Assembly (NCBI GenBank): GCA_004298465.1
Contig: SCRT01000001.1
Location: 124,001 to 188,000 of the forward strand
Reading direction: 5' to 3'
From: Nevskiaceae bacterium
GTDB lineage: Bacteria; Pseudomonadota; Gammaproteobacteria; Nevskiales; Nevskiaceae
DNA length: 64,000 nucleotides
Of this stretch, positions 1-8,990 are shown one piece after another. Numbering within the stretch: position 1 is the first letter of the stretch; each line of letters starts with the position of its first letter. Under the pieces are notes generated by a model. That model worked only from the letters and a program-made list of their open reading frames with translations. It was not told the DNA's origin and did not search any database. The position numbers and the translations under genes were made by a program.

Positions 1-1157
1 CCGCCGACGTGCCGCTGTCCGCCGAGGAATTCCGCTACATGGCGGGCTGGGCCACGAAGATCAACGGCGCCAGCATCTCCACTTCCATCGGCGCCATGAC
101 GCCCGGCACCAGCTACCATGTCCCGCGAGCCGGTGGGGGTTTGCGGGCAGATCATCCCCTGGAATTTTCCGCTGTTGATGGCGGCGTGGAAACTCGCACC
201 GGCGCTGGCAACGGGTTGCACGCTGGTGCTCAAACCGGCGGAGGAAACGCCGTTGTCCGCATTGCTGCTGGGCGAGCTGATGGCCGAGGCCGGCCTGCCG
301 GATGGCGTCGTCAACATCGTCACTGGCTTTGGCGAAACGGCAGGGCTGCCATCGCCAGCCACCCCGGCATCAACAAGGTTGCGTTCACGGATTCGACCCT
401 GGCGGGTAAGCTGTTGCTGAATGCCGCAGCAGGCAACCTGAAACGGCTGTCGCTTGAACTCGGCGGCAAGTCCCCGAACGTGATCTGCGACGACGCGGAC
501 ATCGACGCCGCGATTGCCGGCGCCGCCCACGCGATCTTCTTCAACCAAGGTGAAGTGTGCACCGCAGGGTCGCGCCTGTTCGTCCACGAAAAGGTCTACG
601 ACCGGGTCGTGGAAGGCGTCTCCGCCATTGCCGCTTCCATGAAGGTCGGCCCCGGCATGTGCACCGACACGCAGATGGGCCCGCTGGTCTCCAAGGTTCA
701 ATTCGAGCGCGTAACGGGCTACCTCAAGGCCGGCGCCAAGGAAGGCGCACGTGCCGCGGTTGGCGGCAAGGCGGTAGACGGCCAAGGCTGGTTCGTGGAA
801 CCGACCGTGCTGGTGGACACCCAGCCCCACATGAGCGTGGTCCGCGAGGAAATCTTCGGCCCGGTCGTGGCCGCGATTCCCTTCAGGAGCGAGGAAGACG
901 GCGTCATCGCGCAAGCCAACGATACCGAATATGGCCTGGCGGCTGCCGTCTGGACGAGCAACGTGGGCCGTGCGCACCGCATTGCCGCCAGGCTCAAGGC
1001 CGGCACGATATGGGTGAACACCTACAACGTGTTCGATCCGGCGATGCCCTTTGGCGGGTTCAAGCAGTCCGGCTGGCATTGCGAGCACGGCGCAGACGTC
1101 CTGAACAACTACACCGAGACGAAGTCCGTGTGCGTGGCCTACCCCTCGCAAGGGTGA
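1..1157 (+). pseudogene. Phenylacetaldehyde dehydrogenase-like ALDH, frameshifted and cut by window edge
   Basis: This is an NAD-dependent aldehyde dehydrogenase of the FeaB/StyD type ([31 protein letters not shown] with the general-base Glu, NQGEVCTAG with the catalytic Cys, EEIFGPVV). The reading frame shifts twice. An extra C in the CCC run at 122-124 moves translation into another frame, and a missing G in the GGG at 343-345 restores it. The segment between them (about 124-342) carries the conserved core only in the second frame. The 5' end, including the N-terminal cofactor domain, lies outside the window. The usual FTGS cofactor-binding motif reads FTDS and the C-terminal GxGRE region reads GWHCE, which fits real decay. 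Both shifts lie in short homopolymers, so sequencing error remains possible. If functional, it would be StyD, oxidising phenylacetaldehyde to phenylacetate. Confidence 0.8.
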
Positions 1158-1179
1158 TCTCCTGTCAGGCTGTACCGGC

Positions 1180-1207
1180 CCGGTGATCCTCACCGGACCT
1201 TATTGTT
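1180..1207 (+). terminator. Possible rho-independent terminator after the ALDH pseudogene
   Basis: A 7-bp perfect stem (CCGGTGA / TCACCGG) with a 3-nt loop starts 23 nt after the stop codon and is followed by ACCTTATTGTTT, a weak T-rich tract. This fits an intrinsic terminator, but the T tract is interrupted. Confidence 0.45.
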
Positions 1208-1479
1208 TCCGGGCCTTGGCGAGGTCGAGCCACACCGTGTATGGACCTTGCGCAGAGCAGATCGACCTCGTCCTAATCGATCATCCGGTAAAGTTGGCGA
1301 TGTCTCGGACCTGGTGCGCAAACGACCATTTTTCTTGCGCGGATCATCAAGCGAGCGGCCTTCCCCGGTCGATAATCGCACCGTAGTTGATGGTAGTGGA
1401 GGCGCTCCGGTTCCGGACGGTCTTTGCCGCCGTGGGCGCGCCCTATTTCGATCCCATATCCGTTCCGGAGGTTACAACC

Positions 1480-2970
1480 ATGGAAGCCGCCAACAAGATC
1501 GGTTCGGAGGTTCCTCCGACGGTTCCGCGCCTGTGCCATTTCATCGGTGGCGTTGAGCGCGAGGCGTCCGGTGGGGCGACAATGCGGATCGAGAATCCGG
1601 CCACTGAGGAAGTAATCGCCACTGCGGCTCTCGGTACCGCCGAGGATGTGGACGCTGCCGTAAGTGCGGCGCGCGCCCAGTTTGACGGGGGCTCCTGGAG
1701 CCGTCTTTCCGGCGCCGAGCGGGGACTGCTGATTTCACGCCTGGCGGATCTGGTCGAGCGGGATGCGGAGCTGATTGCCGACTTCGATGCAACCTGCATC
1801 GGCCGGCCGCCTGTCGAACCCCGGCTGCTTGATCTTCCAAACGCGATCGGCACGCTGCGCACGTCTGCGGGTTGGGCCGACAAGATCGAGGGGCGGGCCA
1901 TTCCCACGCCCGGCTACATGGGGGCTCGGACGTTGTCGTACACCATCCGCGAGCCAGTGGGCGTCGTCGCGGCCATCGTGCCGTGGAATACGCCGTTCAT
2001 GATCACGTGCTGGAAACTGGGGCCGTTGCTGGCCGCCGGTTGCACGGTGGTGCTCAAGCCGTCGGAGGAGACGCCGCTGTCGGCGCTGCACCTTGCCCAG
2101 CTGTGCAAGGAGGTGGGAATTCCGGACGGAGTGGTCAACGTCGTGACGGGCTGTGGCACGGTAGTCGGGGCCGCCCTGTGCGTGCATCCGGGCGTGGACA
2201 AGATCACGTTTACCGGCAGCCCGCTGGTCGGTGCCGAGATTCAGCGCACGGCGGGGCCGTTGTTCAAGCGGATCGCGTTGGAGCTGGGCGGCAAGAGCCC
2301 GCAAATCGTGTTCGCCGATGCCGATCTCGATGCAGCCGTACAGGGTTGTTCCATGGGGCTGTTTTTCAACCAGGGGCAGGTCTGTGCGGCAGGCACCCGG
2401 CTGCTGGTCGAGAGGGCGATCGCCGAAGCCTTTGCGAACAGGCTGGCGGAAGCGGCCTCATCCATCACGGTGGGAGATCCGGCACAACCTGGGGTGCAGA
2501 TGGGCGCGGTTTCCAAGAAAAGCCAGTTCGAGCGTGTCAACCGCTATATCCGCCAAGGCATCGACGAGGGCGCCCGGCTGCTGGCCGGAGGTGAGACGCG
2601 GCACCGGAAGGGCTGGTTCGTGAAGCCCACGGTCTTTGCCGACGCGACGAACCACATGAGCATCGCGCGCGAGGAGATCTTCGGCCCGGTCGGTACGGTG
2701 ATTCCGTTCGACGCGGAAGACGATGCCATCGCAATCGCCAACGACAGCCGTTACGGCCTGGCGGCGACGGTGTGGACTTCCGATGTCGCCCGCGCCCACA
2801 GGGTCGCCCATGCCGTGAAGGCTGGCGCCATCGGCATCAACTGCTGGGCGCCGATCGACCCCCGACTGCCGTGGGGCGGGTTCAAGAGCAGCGGCATCGG
2901 CCGGGAATGCGGGCTTGCCGGTATCCTGGCCTATACCGAGGAAAAAGTTGTCACTGTGCTGCTGAAGTAG
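1480..2970 (+). CDS. Aldehyde dehydrogenase (NAD(P)+), candidate StyD substitute
   Basis: A 496-residue aldehyde dehydrogenase superfamily protein, full length for the family. It shows REPVGVVAAIVPWNTPF, FTGS, LELGGKSPQ (general-base Glu), NQGQVCAAGTR (catalytic Cys), EEIFGPVG and the C-terminal PWGGFKSSGIGRE motif. The ATG at 1480 is chosen because GGAGG (1467-1471) precedes it at good spacing; an open frame continues upstream to 1387 without a better start. Next to styA/styB and downstream of a broken FeaB/StyD-like gene, it probably oxidises phenylacetaldehyde or another aromatic aldehyde; this role is inferred from context. It is a distant paralogue of the pseudogene. Its 3' end overlaps the convergent LysR gene by 20 bp. 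Confidence 0.88.
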   Translation: MEAANKIGSEVPPTVPRLCHFIGGVEREASGGATMRIENPATEEVIATAALGTAEDVDAAVSAARAQFDGGSWSRLSGAERGLLISRLADLVERDAELIADFDATCIGRPPVEPRLLDLPNAIGTLRTSAGWADKIEGRAIPTPGYMGARTLSYTIREPVGVVAAIVPWNTPFMITCWKLGPLLAAGCTVVLKPSEETPLSALHLAQLCKEVGIPDGVVNVVTGCGTVVGAALCVHPGVDKITFTGSPLVGAEIQRTAGPLFKRIALELGGKSPQIVFADADLDAAVQGCSMGLFFNQGQVCAAGTRLLVERAIAEAFANRLAEAASSITVGDPAQPGVQMGAVSKKSQFERVNRYIRQGIDEGARLLAGGETRHRKGWFVKPTVFADATNHMSIAREEIFGPVGTVIPFDAEDDAIAIANDSRYGLAATVWTSDVARAHRVAHAVKAGAIGINCWAPIDPRLPWGGFKSSGIGRECGLAGILAYTEEKVVTVLLK

Positions 2971-3877
2971 CTGCCGGGCCGGGGTGCCGTATTTCCTCGA
3001 TGAGGAAATCGACGAAGCACCGTGCGCGCCTCGAAAGGAACCGCGTGTGCGGGTAGACGATGTTCACCGGCAGGGGGATCGGATAGTAGTCGGGCAGCAG
3101 GCTGTTGATGTGGCCGAGTGCGAGGTCTTCCGCCACCACCCAGCCGGGGATCAGCGCGATTCCCATGTGCGCCCGTACCATTTCGTACATGGCGTCCGGA
3201 TCGTTCGCGCAGATCGGGCCGCGGACCTCGACGGCATGGTGTCCGCTCTCATCCGATTCGAATTCCCACTTCGCCCACCGGCTGCTGCTGTTGTAGACGA
3301 TGCAGGCATGCCGCGACAGATCCGCAGGTGTGTTCGGCGAGCCGTGCCGGTCGAGATATTCGGACGTCGCGACGGGGAACTGGTCGACGACGTCGAGCGG
3401 GCGGGCGATCAGCGTATTCGATGAAGGGACGCCGATGCGGATGCCGAGTTCGAAACCCTCGGCGATCAGGTCGGCGACCTGGTCGGTGAGCGTGATGTCG
3501 AGCTGTACCTTCGGGTAGCATTCGATGAATCGGGGGATGAGGGGAAGGATGCGACGCCGGCCGTAGGATCCCGGCACCGTCACGCGCAGGGTGCCTGTGG
3601 CAGCCGTCGCATTCGGATGGTCGGTCGCCCGCAGCGCCTCTACCGCATCAAGCAGCTGGCGGACGTGCTCGTACAGCCGGAGTGCCTCGTCGGTTGGTTG
3701 GAGCCGCCGCGTGGTTCTTGCAAAGAGCGTCACCCTGAGACTGCGTTCGAGAGCAGCGATCTGCTTGCTGATGGTGGATTGCGTGGTTCCGGTTTCACGT
3801 GCGACGGCGGAAAAACTGCCGACTTCGAGGACGCGGATGAAGACGAGGTAAGGCTTGAGTGGATCCAACGTATTCAT
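2951..3877 (-). CDS. LysR-type transcriptional regulator
   Basis: A 308-residue LysR-family regulator. The N-terminal winged helix-turn-helix is clear (FSAVARETGTTQSTISKQI, LFARTTRRLQPT), followed by a LysR substrate-binding domain. ATG 3877 is used; an in-frame TTG nine bases upstream (3886) is an alternative. It is divergent from styA with about 100 bp between them. A dyad CATTC-N7-GAATG (3875-3891) overlaps its own start, and CCATTTACGAATGG (3910-3923) sits in the same gap, so autoregulation and control of styA are plausible. The ligand is unknown. Known sty clusters use StyS/StyR, so this may act on the aldehyde dehydrogenase or as an additional layer. Confidence 0.88.
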   Translation of the reverse strand: MNTLDPLKPYLVFIRVLEVGSFSAVARETGTTQSTISKQIAALERSLRVTLFARTTRRLQPTDEALRLYEHVRQLLDAVEALRATDHPNATAATGTLRVTVPGSYGRRRILPLIPRFIECYPKVQLDITLTDQVADLIAEGFELGIRIGVPSSNTLIARPLDVVDQFPVATSEYLDRHGSPNTPADLSRHACIVYNSSSRWAKWEFESDESGHHAVEVRGPICANDPDAMYEMVRAHMGIALIPGWVVAEDLALGHINSLLPDYYPIPLPVNIVYPHTRFLSRRARCFVDFLIEEIRHPGPAATSAAQ

Positions 3878-3902
3878 TCCGTACAAGAATGAAAGTTATT
3901 CT

Positions 3903-3941
3903 ATCCGAACCATTTACGAATGGATGGGTGGTCAACATAAT
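3903..3941 (+). promoter_or_regulatory. styA promoter with an element shared with tmoA
   Basis: The 18-nt ATCCGAACCATTTACGAA (3903-3920) recurs with three transitions upstream of tmoA at the same distance (61 nt) from the start codon. Within it TTTACG (3913-3918) is a fair -35 and lies 17 nt from CATAAT (3936-3941), a good -10 hexamer. The AACCAT core resembles half of the StyR/TodT boxes described for sty and tod promoters (family knowledge recalled, not searched). The element also contains the dyad CCATTTACGAATGG. Confidence 0.6.
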
Positions 3942-3981
3942 CGGGCTCGCATCTGACGAGCCGCTCTGGAGGAGGGTTGGG

Positions 3982-5331
3982 TTGAGAAAGCGGATTGGGA
4001 TCATTGGCGCTGGGACCGCCGGCCTACACCTCGGGCTGTATCTGCGCCAGCACGACGTCGACGTCACCCTCTTCACCGATCGCAGGCCGGCGGAGTACCG
4101 CGGCCTGCGGCTACTCAACACGGTTGCGCATCACGCAGTGACCGTCGATCGTGAAATCGCCCTCGGAGTGGATCACTGGCCGACCGATGCGTTCGGCTAC
4201 TTCGGGCATTACTACTACGTGGGTGCAAAGCCCGAACCGCTGCGTTGCTACGGGGATTACCACGCGCCCAGCCGGGCGGTCGATTACCGGATCTATCTGC
4301 CTCGCCTTGCCGAGGATTTCCTGGAACGTGGCGGAAAGGTCGAGTACCGGCTGGTCAAAAGCAGCGACATTCTGGCACTCAGCCAGCGCTTCGACCTGAT
4401 GGTGGTCTGCACGGGGAAAGGGGCGTTCGGCCAGCTGTTCCCGGTCGAGCCGGCGTACACGCCATTCGATCGTCCGCAGCGGGCGCTTTGCGTGGGCATC
4501 TTCAAGGGGATCGCACAGCGTGAACCCCGGCGGGCCGTGACATGGTATGCGTCGCCGGGCGCGGGAGAGATGATCGAGATCCCGACGACGACCTTCAACG
4601 GGATGCAGAGCGCGCTCGTCATCGAGAACATCATCGGCGGCGATCTGGAAATCCTGGCGCAGGTGCGGTACGACGACGACCCGCGCGCATTCCTTGATCT
4701 GCTGCTGGGGAAGCTGCGGAAGCACTACCCCGATTGCGCCGAACGCATCGACGAAAGGGAATTCGATCTGGCCAACGGCCCTCTCGACATCCTGCAGGGT
4801 GGCGTGACGCCGACGGTGCGCAAATCCCATGTGAAACTGGCCGACGGGAAGCTGGCCGTCGCACTGGGTGACCTGCACGTCACAGTGGACCCGGTACTCG
4901 GGCAGGGTGCCAATCTGGCATCGCATGCCGCCGTCATTCTCGGCGAAGAAATCGTTCGCCAGGACGTGTACGACGAACGCTTCATGGAGCATGTCGACCG
5001 CCGCCGCAACGATCGGGTACTTGGCGCGCATCTCTGGACGAATTTCATGCTGACGCACCTGGAGGCGCTGGAGCCTGAACTGTCGCTGCTCCTGAAAAAA
5101 GTCGCGCAGCATCGGGAACTGGCGGATGTATTTACCGACAATTTCAACTATCCGGAGCGCCAGTGGGACTGCTTCGCAAGCGTTGAACGGATGCACGCAT
5201 GGTGCGAGTCGTGGCTCGGGGAAACGGTGGGAAGAGAGTCCCGGGCGGATGACGGCGATCGCCACGCGCCGCCAGGCCACCCGGCGGCGGAACCCGACCT
5301 TGGCCGGGCCGCGGGTGCCCGAGCCGGATGA
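3982..5331 (+). CDS. styA: Styrene monooxygenase, oxygenase subunit
   Basis: A FADH2-dependent styrene monooxygenase that epoxidises styrene to styrene oxide using reduced flavin supplied by StyB. The N-terminus (RKRIGIIGAGTAGLHLGLYL) is the FAD-binding Rossmann GxGxxG. Strong StyA-specific stretches follow (LLNTVAHHAVTV, FGYFGHYYYVG, YDDDPRAFLDLLLGKL, DPVLGQGAN, FTDNFNYPERQWD). The likely start is TTG 3982, preceded by GGAGGAGGG (3968-3976); no ATG fits. The product is 449 residues against about 415 for StyA, the excess being a Pro/Ala/Arg-rich C-terminal tail after the last conserved block. styB starts 10 nt downstream, so the two are probably co-transcribed. The indole/styrene monooxygenase subfamily cannot be resolved further by eye. 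Confidence 0.93.
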   Translation: MRKRIGIIGAGTAGLHLGLYLRQHDVDVTLFTDRRPAEYRGLRLLNTVAHHAVTVDREIALGVDHWPTDAFGYFGHYYYVGAKPEPLRCYGDYHAPSRAVDYRIYLPRLAEDFLERGGKVEYRLVKSSDILALSQRFDLMVVCTGKGAFGQLFPVEPAYTPFDRPQRALCVGIFKGIAQREPRRAVTWYASPGAGEMIEIPTTTFNGMQSALVIENIIGGDLEILAQVRYDDDPRAFLDLLLGKLRKHYPDCAERIDEREFDLANGPLDILQGGVTPTVRKSHVKLADGKLAVALGDLHVTVDPVLGQGANLASHAAVILGEEIVRQDVYDERFMEHVDRRRNDRVLGAHLWTNFMLTHLEALEPELSLLLKKVAQHRELADVFTDNFNYPERQWDCFASVERMHAWCESWLGETVGRESRADDGDRHAPPGHPAAEPDLGRAAGARAG

Positions 5332-5341
5332 CGCGCCCGCC

Positions 5342-5923
5342 ATGCACCAACCGACGCGAAGCGAACCTGTCCAGGGCTTCGAGGGGCGGCCGGTGAAGGC
5401 GCTTCCTGGCAGTAGTTCCGCAGGTCTGGAAGTCGACCCGGCGGAATTCCGGAAAGCGGTGTCCGCGTTTGCGACCGGAGTTGCGATCGTGACCTGCATA
5501 GGGGATGAGGGGCGGGTTCATGGAGTCATGGCCAGTGACTTCACTTCCTTCAGCTTCGACCCAGCGACGATCTTGGTTGCACTTAGGCCGGGCAAGGCGC
5601 ACCGCCTGATTTCGAGATCAGGGCAGTTTGGAGTCAGTGTCCTGAGCCGGGAACAGGAACGGCTTGCATGGCATTTCGACGGGCAGCCGCAAGCAGCGGT
5701 CGAGCCTGATTTCCGGTTCCGGCGCCGGGTACCGACGCTCGGGGTGTGTCTGGGGTGGTTCGAATGCGAGCTTTCCGAGCGCGTGCAGGTACGCGATCAC
5801 ACATTGTTTATTGCCGGAGTTACGGCTTGCGGTCATATGCCCGGATCCCCCCTGATACTTTTTGCGGGCCGGTATCACAAGCCCGATACGGGCCGAGGGT
5901 CCGCTCCCGTTGACGGTGTATGA
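5342..5923 (+). CDS. styB: Flavin reductase of styrene monooxygenase
   Basis: A 193-residue flavin reductase-like domain protein (PF01613 type), the NADH:FAD reductase partner of StyA. Recognisable core motifs are FATGVAIVTC, GVMASDFTSFSFDPATILVAL, FGVSVLSREQE and a C-terminal HTLFIAGVTACG...LILFAGRYH strand region. The ATG at 5342 is the first plausible start after styA; an in-frame ATG exists further upstream inside styA, and the ribosome site before 5342 is weak, so coupling to styA is likely. The N-terminal 35 residues before the domain are longer than in typical StyB. The stop codon overlaps an ATG of the following regulator frame (ATGA, 5920-5923). Confidence 0.88.
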   Translation: MHQPTRSEPVQGFEGRPVKALPGSSSAGLEVDPAEFRKAVSAFATGVAIVTCIGDEGRVHGVMASDFTSFSFDPATILVALRPGKAHRLISRSGQFGVSVLSREQERLAWHFDGQPQAAVEPDFRFRRRVPTLGVCLGWFECELSERVQVRDHTLFIAGVTACGHMPGSPLILFAGRYHKPDTGRGSAPVDGV

Positions 5924-6021
5924 CGCAAGCAACGGTTTTGCCGTGTTCGACGTATGGCGGAGGAGTCGAGAGTTTGATGGGAAGCCCACATAGGGCAGGC
6001 GCAGCCGAGGAGGAGGAAGAG

Positions 6022-7023
6022 ATGCCAGAAACAGGATGGGATGCCGCCGACCGAAGTGGCCAGGGTGGCGCAAACGGCATCGGGCCGATTGAGCACAGCG
6101 TTTCCACGCACACGATCCGGGGATTCATGCTATGGCAGGACTTCGTGCACGAGAATTTCCCGTGGCTGGAGATGCGGAATCTCGAAGGCCGGGAATTCCA
6201 CGCTGAAGTTGGATCGTGCAGTTTTGGTGACAGCGCGCTGTCCACCATCAGCGCGGACCCCAGTGAAGTCCACAGGACCAAGCGCCTCGCCGAAGCGGCT
6301 GAGGAGGGCTTCATAAAACTGATGTGGCAGATGGCGGGACAACTGGAGCTTGAGCAGGACGGCCGGCGCTGCGTCATCAGTGCAGGCCAGGCGACGGTCT
6401 GTGACACCGCGAGACCGTACAAGATCAAGCTTTCAAGGAATTCGCGTTTCACGGTCCTTGTTCTGCCCTATGGCGCGTGCTCGGGGTGGGAGCGGATCAG
6501 CCAGCGTCTGTGCGGTTCTCCGCTGCGGGATGCAACCACGGCGCGTGCCGCCCTGGGGGCGCTGATGGCCTTGACCGGGAGCGGGGGCAGCGCAAGGCCC
6601 GGCAGCAATGCCACTGCACTGCGGGCGATTCACTGGATGCTGTCAAGTTCCCTCCACCAGTCCGCCACGACGATGAAAGGCAGCGGGATGGATGGCGAGG
6701 CGCGCCTGAGCAAGGCACAGGGTTATGTCCTGCAAAATATCGGAAATCCAGGTCTGGATGCCGCCGATCTGGCACGTGTATTGTGCATGTCGAGGCGCGC
6801 GCTCTACATGTTGTTCGAGGCATACCACCTGACGCCCCGCAACATGATCCGGAACATCCGGCTGCAGGAGTGTCGCCGCATTCTTTCAGACCCTTCGCAA
6901 CGGCACCGGAAGATCATAGATGTCGCGGTCGAGCATGGCTTCAAGGACCCCGCAACCTTCAGCCGCCAGTTCAAGGCTCGATACGACGTTTCCCCGAGCC
7001 AGATGCAGGTGGGACGGGTGTAA
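6022..7023 (+). CDS. AraC-family transcriptional regulator
   Basis: A 333-residue AraC/XylS-type activator. The N-terminal half resembles the AraC_binding_2 ligand domain of NphR/FeaR-like regulators (FHAEVGSCSFGDSALS, GQATVCDTARPYKI). The C-terminal double HTH is clear (AADLARVLCMSRRALYMLFEA, IIDVAVEHGFKDPATFSRQFKARYDVSPSQ). ATG 6022 has a very strong site, GAGGAGGAGGAAG, just upstream. The same frame is open from ATG 5920, which overlaps the styB stop and would add 34 residues rich in Gly and Glu. FeaR-type regulators respond to aromatic amine or aldehyde metabolites, so sensing a styrene pathway intermediate is a reasonable inference. The 296 bp after it show nothing recognisable. Confidence 0.85.
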   Translation: MPETGWDAADRSGQGGANGIGPIEHSVSTHTIRGFMLWQDFVHENFPWLEMRNLEGREFHAEVGSCSFGDSALSTISADPSEVHRTKRLAEAAEEGFIKLMWQMAGQLELEQDGRRCVISAGQATVCDTARPYKIKLSRNSRFTVLVLPYGACSGWERISQRLCGSPLRDATTARAALGALMALTGSGGSARPGSNATALRAIHWMLSSSLHQSATTMKGSGMDGEARLSKAQGYVLQNIGNPGLDAADLARVLCMSRRALYMLFEAYHLTPRNMIRNIRLQECRRILSDPSQRHRKIIDVAVEHGFKDPATFSRQFKARYDVSPSQMQVGRV

Positions 7024-7319
7024 ACCGTTCCGATCATGCCTGCACGGGACTGCAAGAAGATTGCACTGACAATCATGTCCTCTCTTGCACCTCTGCCGAC
7101 ACTGGAAGCACACAAGAACGGGCATTGAGGCGTTGCGGTACTCCATGGGCAAGGGCATCACGAGTGCGAAATCCTCGTCGTGCTGAACCGGATGAAAGGG
7201 TACTCGTCTTCGTGTGCATGGTTCTTGAGGGACTGCACTCCAGTGGCCTGTTGCGGAGACCGGGTGCAGCGCAATGCCGAAACTGGTCTTTGAATTGGCG
7301 CGGATGTGGGTGAGGAGCC

Positions 7320-8717
7320 ATGACACAACGAATTGAAAGCGATTATCTGGTAACGGGCGCTGGTGGAATGGGCATGGCGTTCGTCGATGAAATCCTGACG
7401 CAGACGGACGCGACGGTAACCATCGTCGACCGCAAGCATCGGCCAGGCGGGCACTGGAACGACGCGTATCCACATGTACGCCTGCATCAGCCTTCAGCCT
7501 GCTACGGCGTCAATTCAACCCCTCTCGGCAAGGAACGCGTGGACGAAGTCGGTTTGAACAAGGGCTGCTATGAGCTTGCCAGTGGCAGTGAAGTAGTTGC
7601 CTATTTTGATACCGTCATGCGCGATCGCTTCCTGCCTTCCGGCCGTGTCACCTTTCTCCCGGCGACGGATTACAAGGGAGACCGGCGGGCGGTATCACGG
7701 TCCTGCGGTACCGAATACGAATTCGCAGTGAAGAAGATTGTTGACGCCACTTACCTGAACGTGACCGTGCCTTCGCAGAGACCGCCGAAGTTCGGGGTGG
7801 AAGGTGGGGCGGTGGCCGTTCCGCCAAACGAACTGCCGCGTGCGCTGACGCCGGGGCAGCATTTCGTCATCGTCGGGTCGGGAAAGACCGGTATAGATGC
7901 TTGCCTGTTCCTGTTGACGATGGGCGTCCCGGTCGAGCGGATCACATGGATCATGCCGAATGATGCGTGGCTGTTCGACCGCTTCACGGTCAACCTGGGC
8001 CGGAAATTCACCGACATCTGCATCGCGACTCAGATCGGGGTGTTGAACGAAGCACTCGCGGCGACATCCGTCGACGATTATTTCCAGCGGCTGCTGGCAG
8101 CCGGTCATGTCATGGCGTTTGATCCGGCCGTGAAACCAACCCGCTGGCGTTGCGCAACAGTCACGCCGATGGAGCTCGAGCAGATCCGCAAGATCAAGAA
8201 CGTCGTGAGGATGGGGCACGTCGAATCGGTGGCCCCAGGCGTGATTCGGCTCGAAAAAGGTGTTCATCGGGTTCCCGAGAGTTCGGTTTTCATCGACTGC
8301 GCAGCGGACGGTTTGACGAAAGTCCCTGCCAAGAAGGTTTTTGACGGGACCCACATCACGCTGCAGTCGGTACGCATGTGCCAGCAGGTCTACAGCGCCG
8401 GCTTCATCGCCAACGTCGAGATCAACGTACCGGGCGAGGCGCGGAAGAATGAACTGTGCCGCCCCGTTCCGCATCCCTATCTTGCCAGGGACTACCTGCG
8501 CTGCGCGATCCAGAACAGCGAGAACATGCTGACCTGGCTGACGGAGCCCGCCGTGGTCAAGTGGATCAATGAATCGCGCATCGACCTGTTCAGCCCGTAC
8601 CTCTACTTCGATGACCCTCAGTGCGCTGCCGGCATCGAGGCGATGTGCGGACTGATCAAGCAGGCAGTCCCGAAATTGCAGCAGTTACTGGAAGACGATG
8701 AACTCATCGCTGCCTAA
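7320..8717 (+). CDS. FMO-like FAD/NAD(P)-binding flavoprotein
   Basis: A 465-residue flavoprotein. It has an N-terminal FAD-binding GAGGMG motif (residues 13-18), a characteristic RPGGHWNDAYPHVRLHQPSA block, and a second dinucleotide site, IVGSGKTGID, near residue 183. This matches the widespread but poorly characterised FMO-like/NAD(P)-binding proteins of the pyridine nucleotide-disulfide oxidoreductase superfamily. GAGGAG at 7312-7317 supports ATG 7320. It stands alone between the AraC regulator and an IS remnant. The substrate is unknown; a monooxygenase or dehydrogenase acting on an aromatic intermediate is possible. Confidence 0.7.
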   Translation: MTQRIESDYLVTGAGGMGMAFVDEILTQTDATVTIVDRKHRPGGHWNDAYPHVRLHQPSACYGVNSTPLGKERVDEVGLNKGCYELASGSEVVAYFDTVMRDRFLPSGRVTFLPATDYKGDRRAVSRSCGTEYEFAVKKIVDATYLNVTVPSQRPPKFGVEGGAVAVPPNELPRALTPGQHFVIVGSGKTGIDACLFLLTMGVPVERITWIMPNDAWLFDRFTVNLGRKFTDICIATQIGVLNEALAATSVDDYFQRLLAAGHVMAFDPAVKPTRWRCATVTPMELEQIRKIKNVVRMGHVESVAPGVIRLEKGVHRVPESSVFIDCAADGLTKVPAKKVFDGTHITLQSVRMCQQVYSAGFIANVEINVPGEARKNELCRPVPHPYLARDYLRCAIQNSENMLTWLTEPAVVKWINESRIDLFSPYLYFDDPQCAAGIEAMCGLIKQAVPKLQQLLEDDELIAA

Positions 8718-8819
8718 ACATTCCTCCGTGTGAAGGGCACCGGAATGTCGGTAATTCCTCGTTCAATGGGGCCAGAAGTGGTGTGATGCAATCCGGGCCT
8801 TTCCCCGCATGAAGGCAAG

Positions 8820-8990
8820 CACTCTGCTTGGGCCTTCGCGGTTGTAGGGGGCGATCACATTGAACAGCCGGAGACTGCGCCCGTCGTTCCACTGGCCGTG
8901 CGTCCAGGCTATCGATCCGGTGTGGTTGATGGCCGTTGGAACGGTCAAGAGTCTGGGACGTTGTCGGGTGATGTGTTTCCGGGCCTGCTC
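8820..8990 (-). mobile_element. Remnant of IS3-family transposase orfB
   Basis: On the minus strand the translation reads RPRLLTVPTAIN, then GQWNDGRSLRLFNVI and YNREG. This matches the conserved start of the DDE integrase core of IS3-family (IS407-like) OrfB proteins (typically RPEALAVPEAINQ...WSMDFMHDQL.DGRSFRLFNVIDDYNREG). The key WSMDFM and DD residues have been lost (SIAWTH, IAPY) and the frame ends shortly afterwards, so this is a dead fragment. No terminal inverted repeats were found. Confidence 0.7.

Noticed and set aside
1387-1479. Upstream extension of the intact aldehyde dehydrogenase
   Set aside because: The frame is open but ATG 1480 has the ribosome site and begins before the first conserved ALDH block; the extension has no homology.
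4111-5499. Minus-strand frame of 462 codons opposite styA
   Set aside because: styA on the plus strand has clear family motifs; the antisense frame has none.
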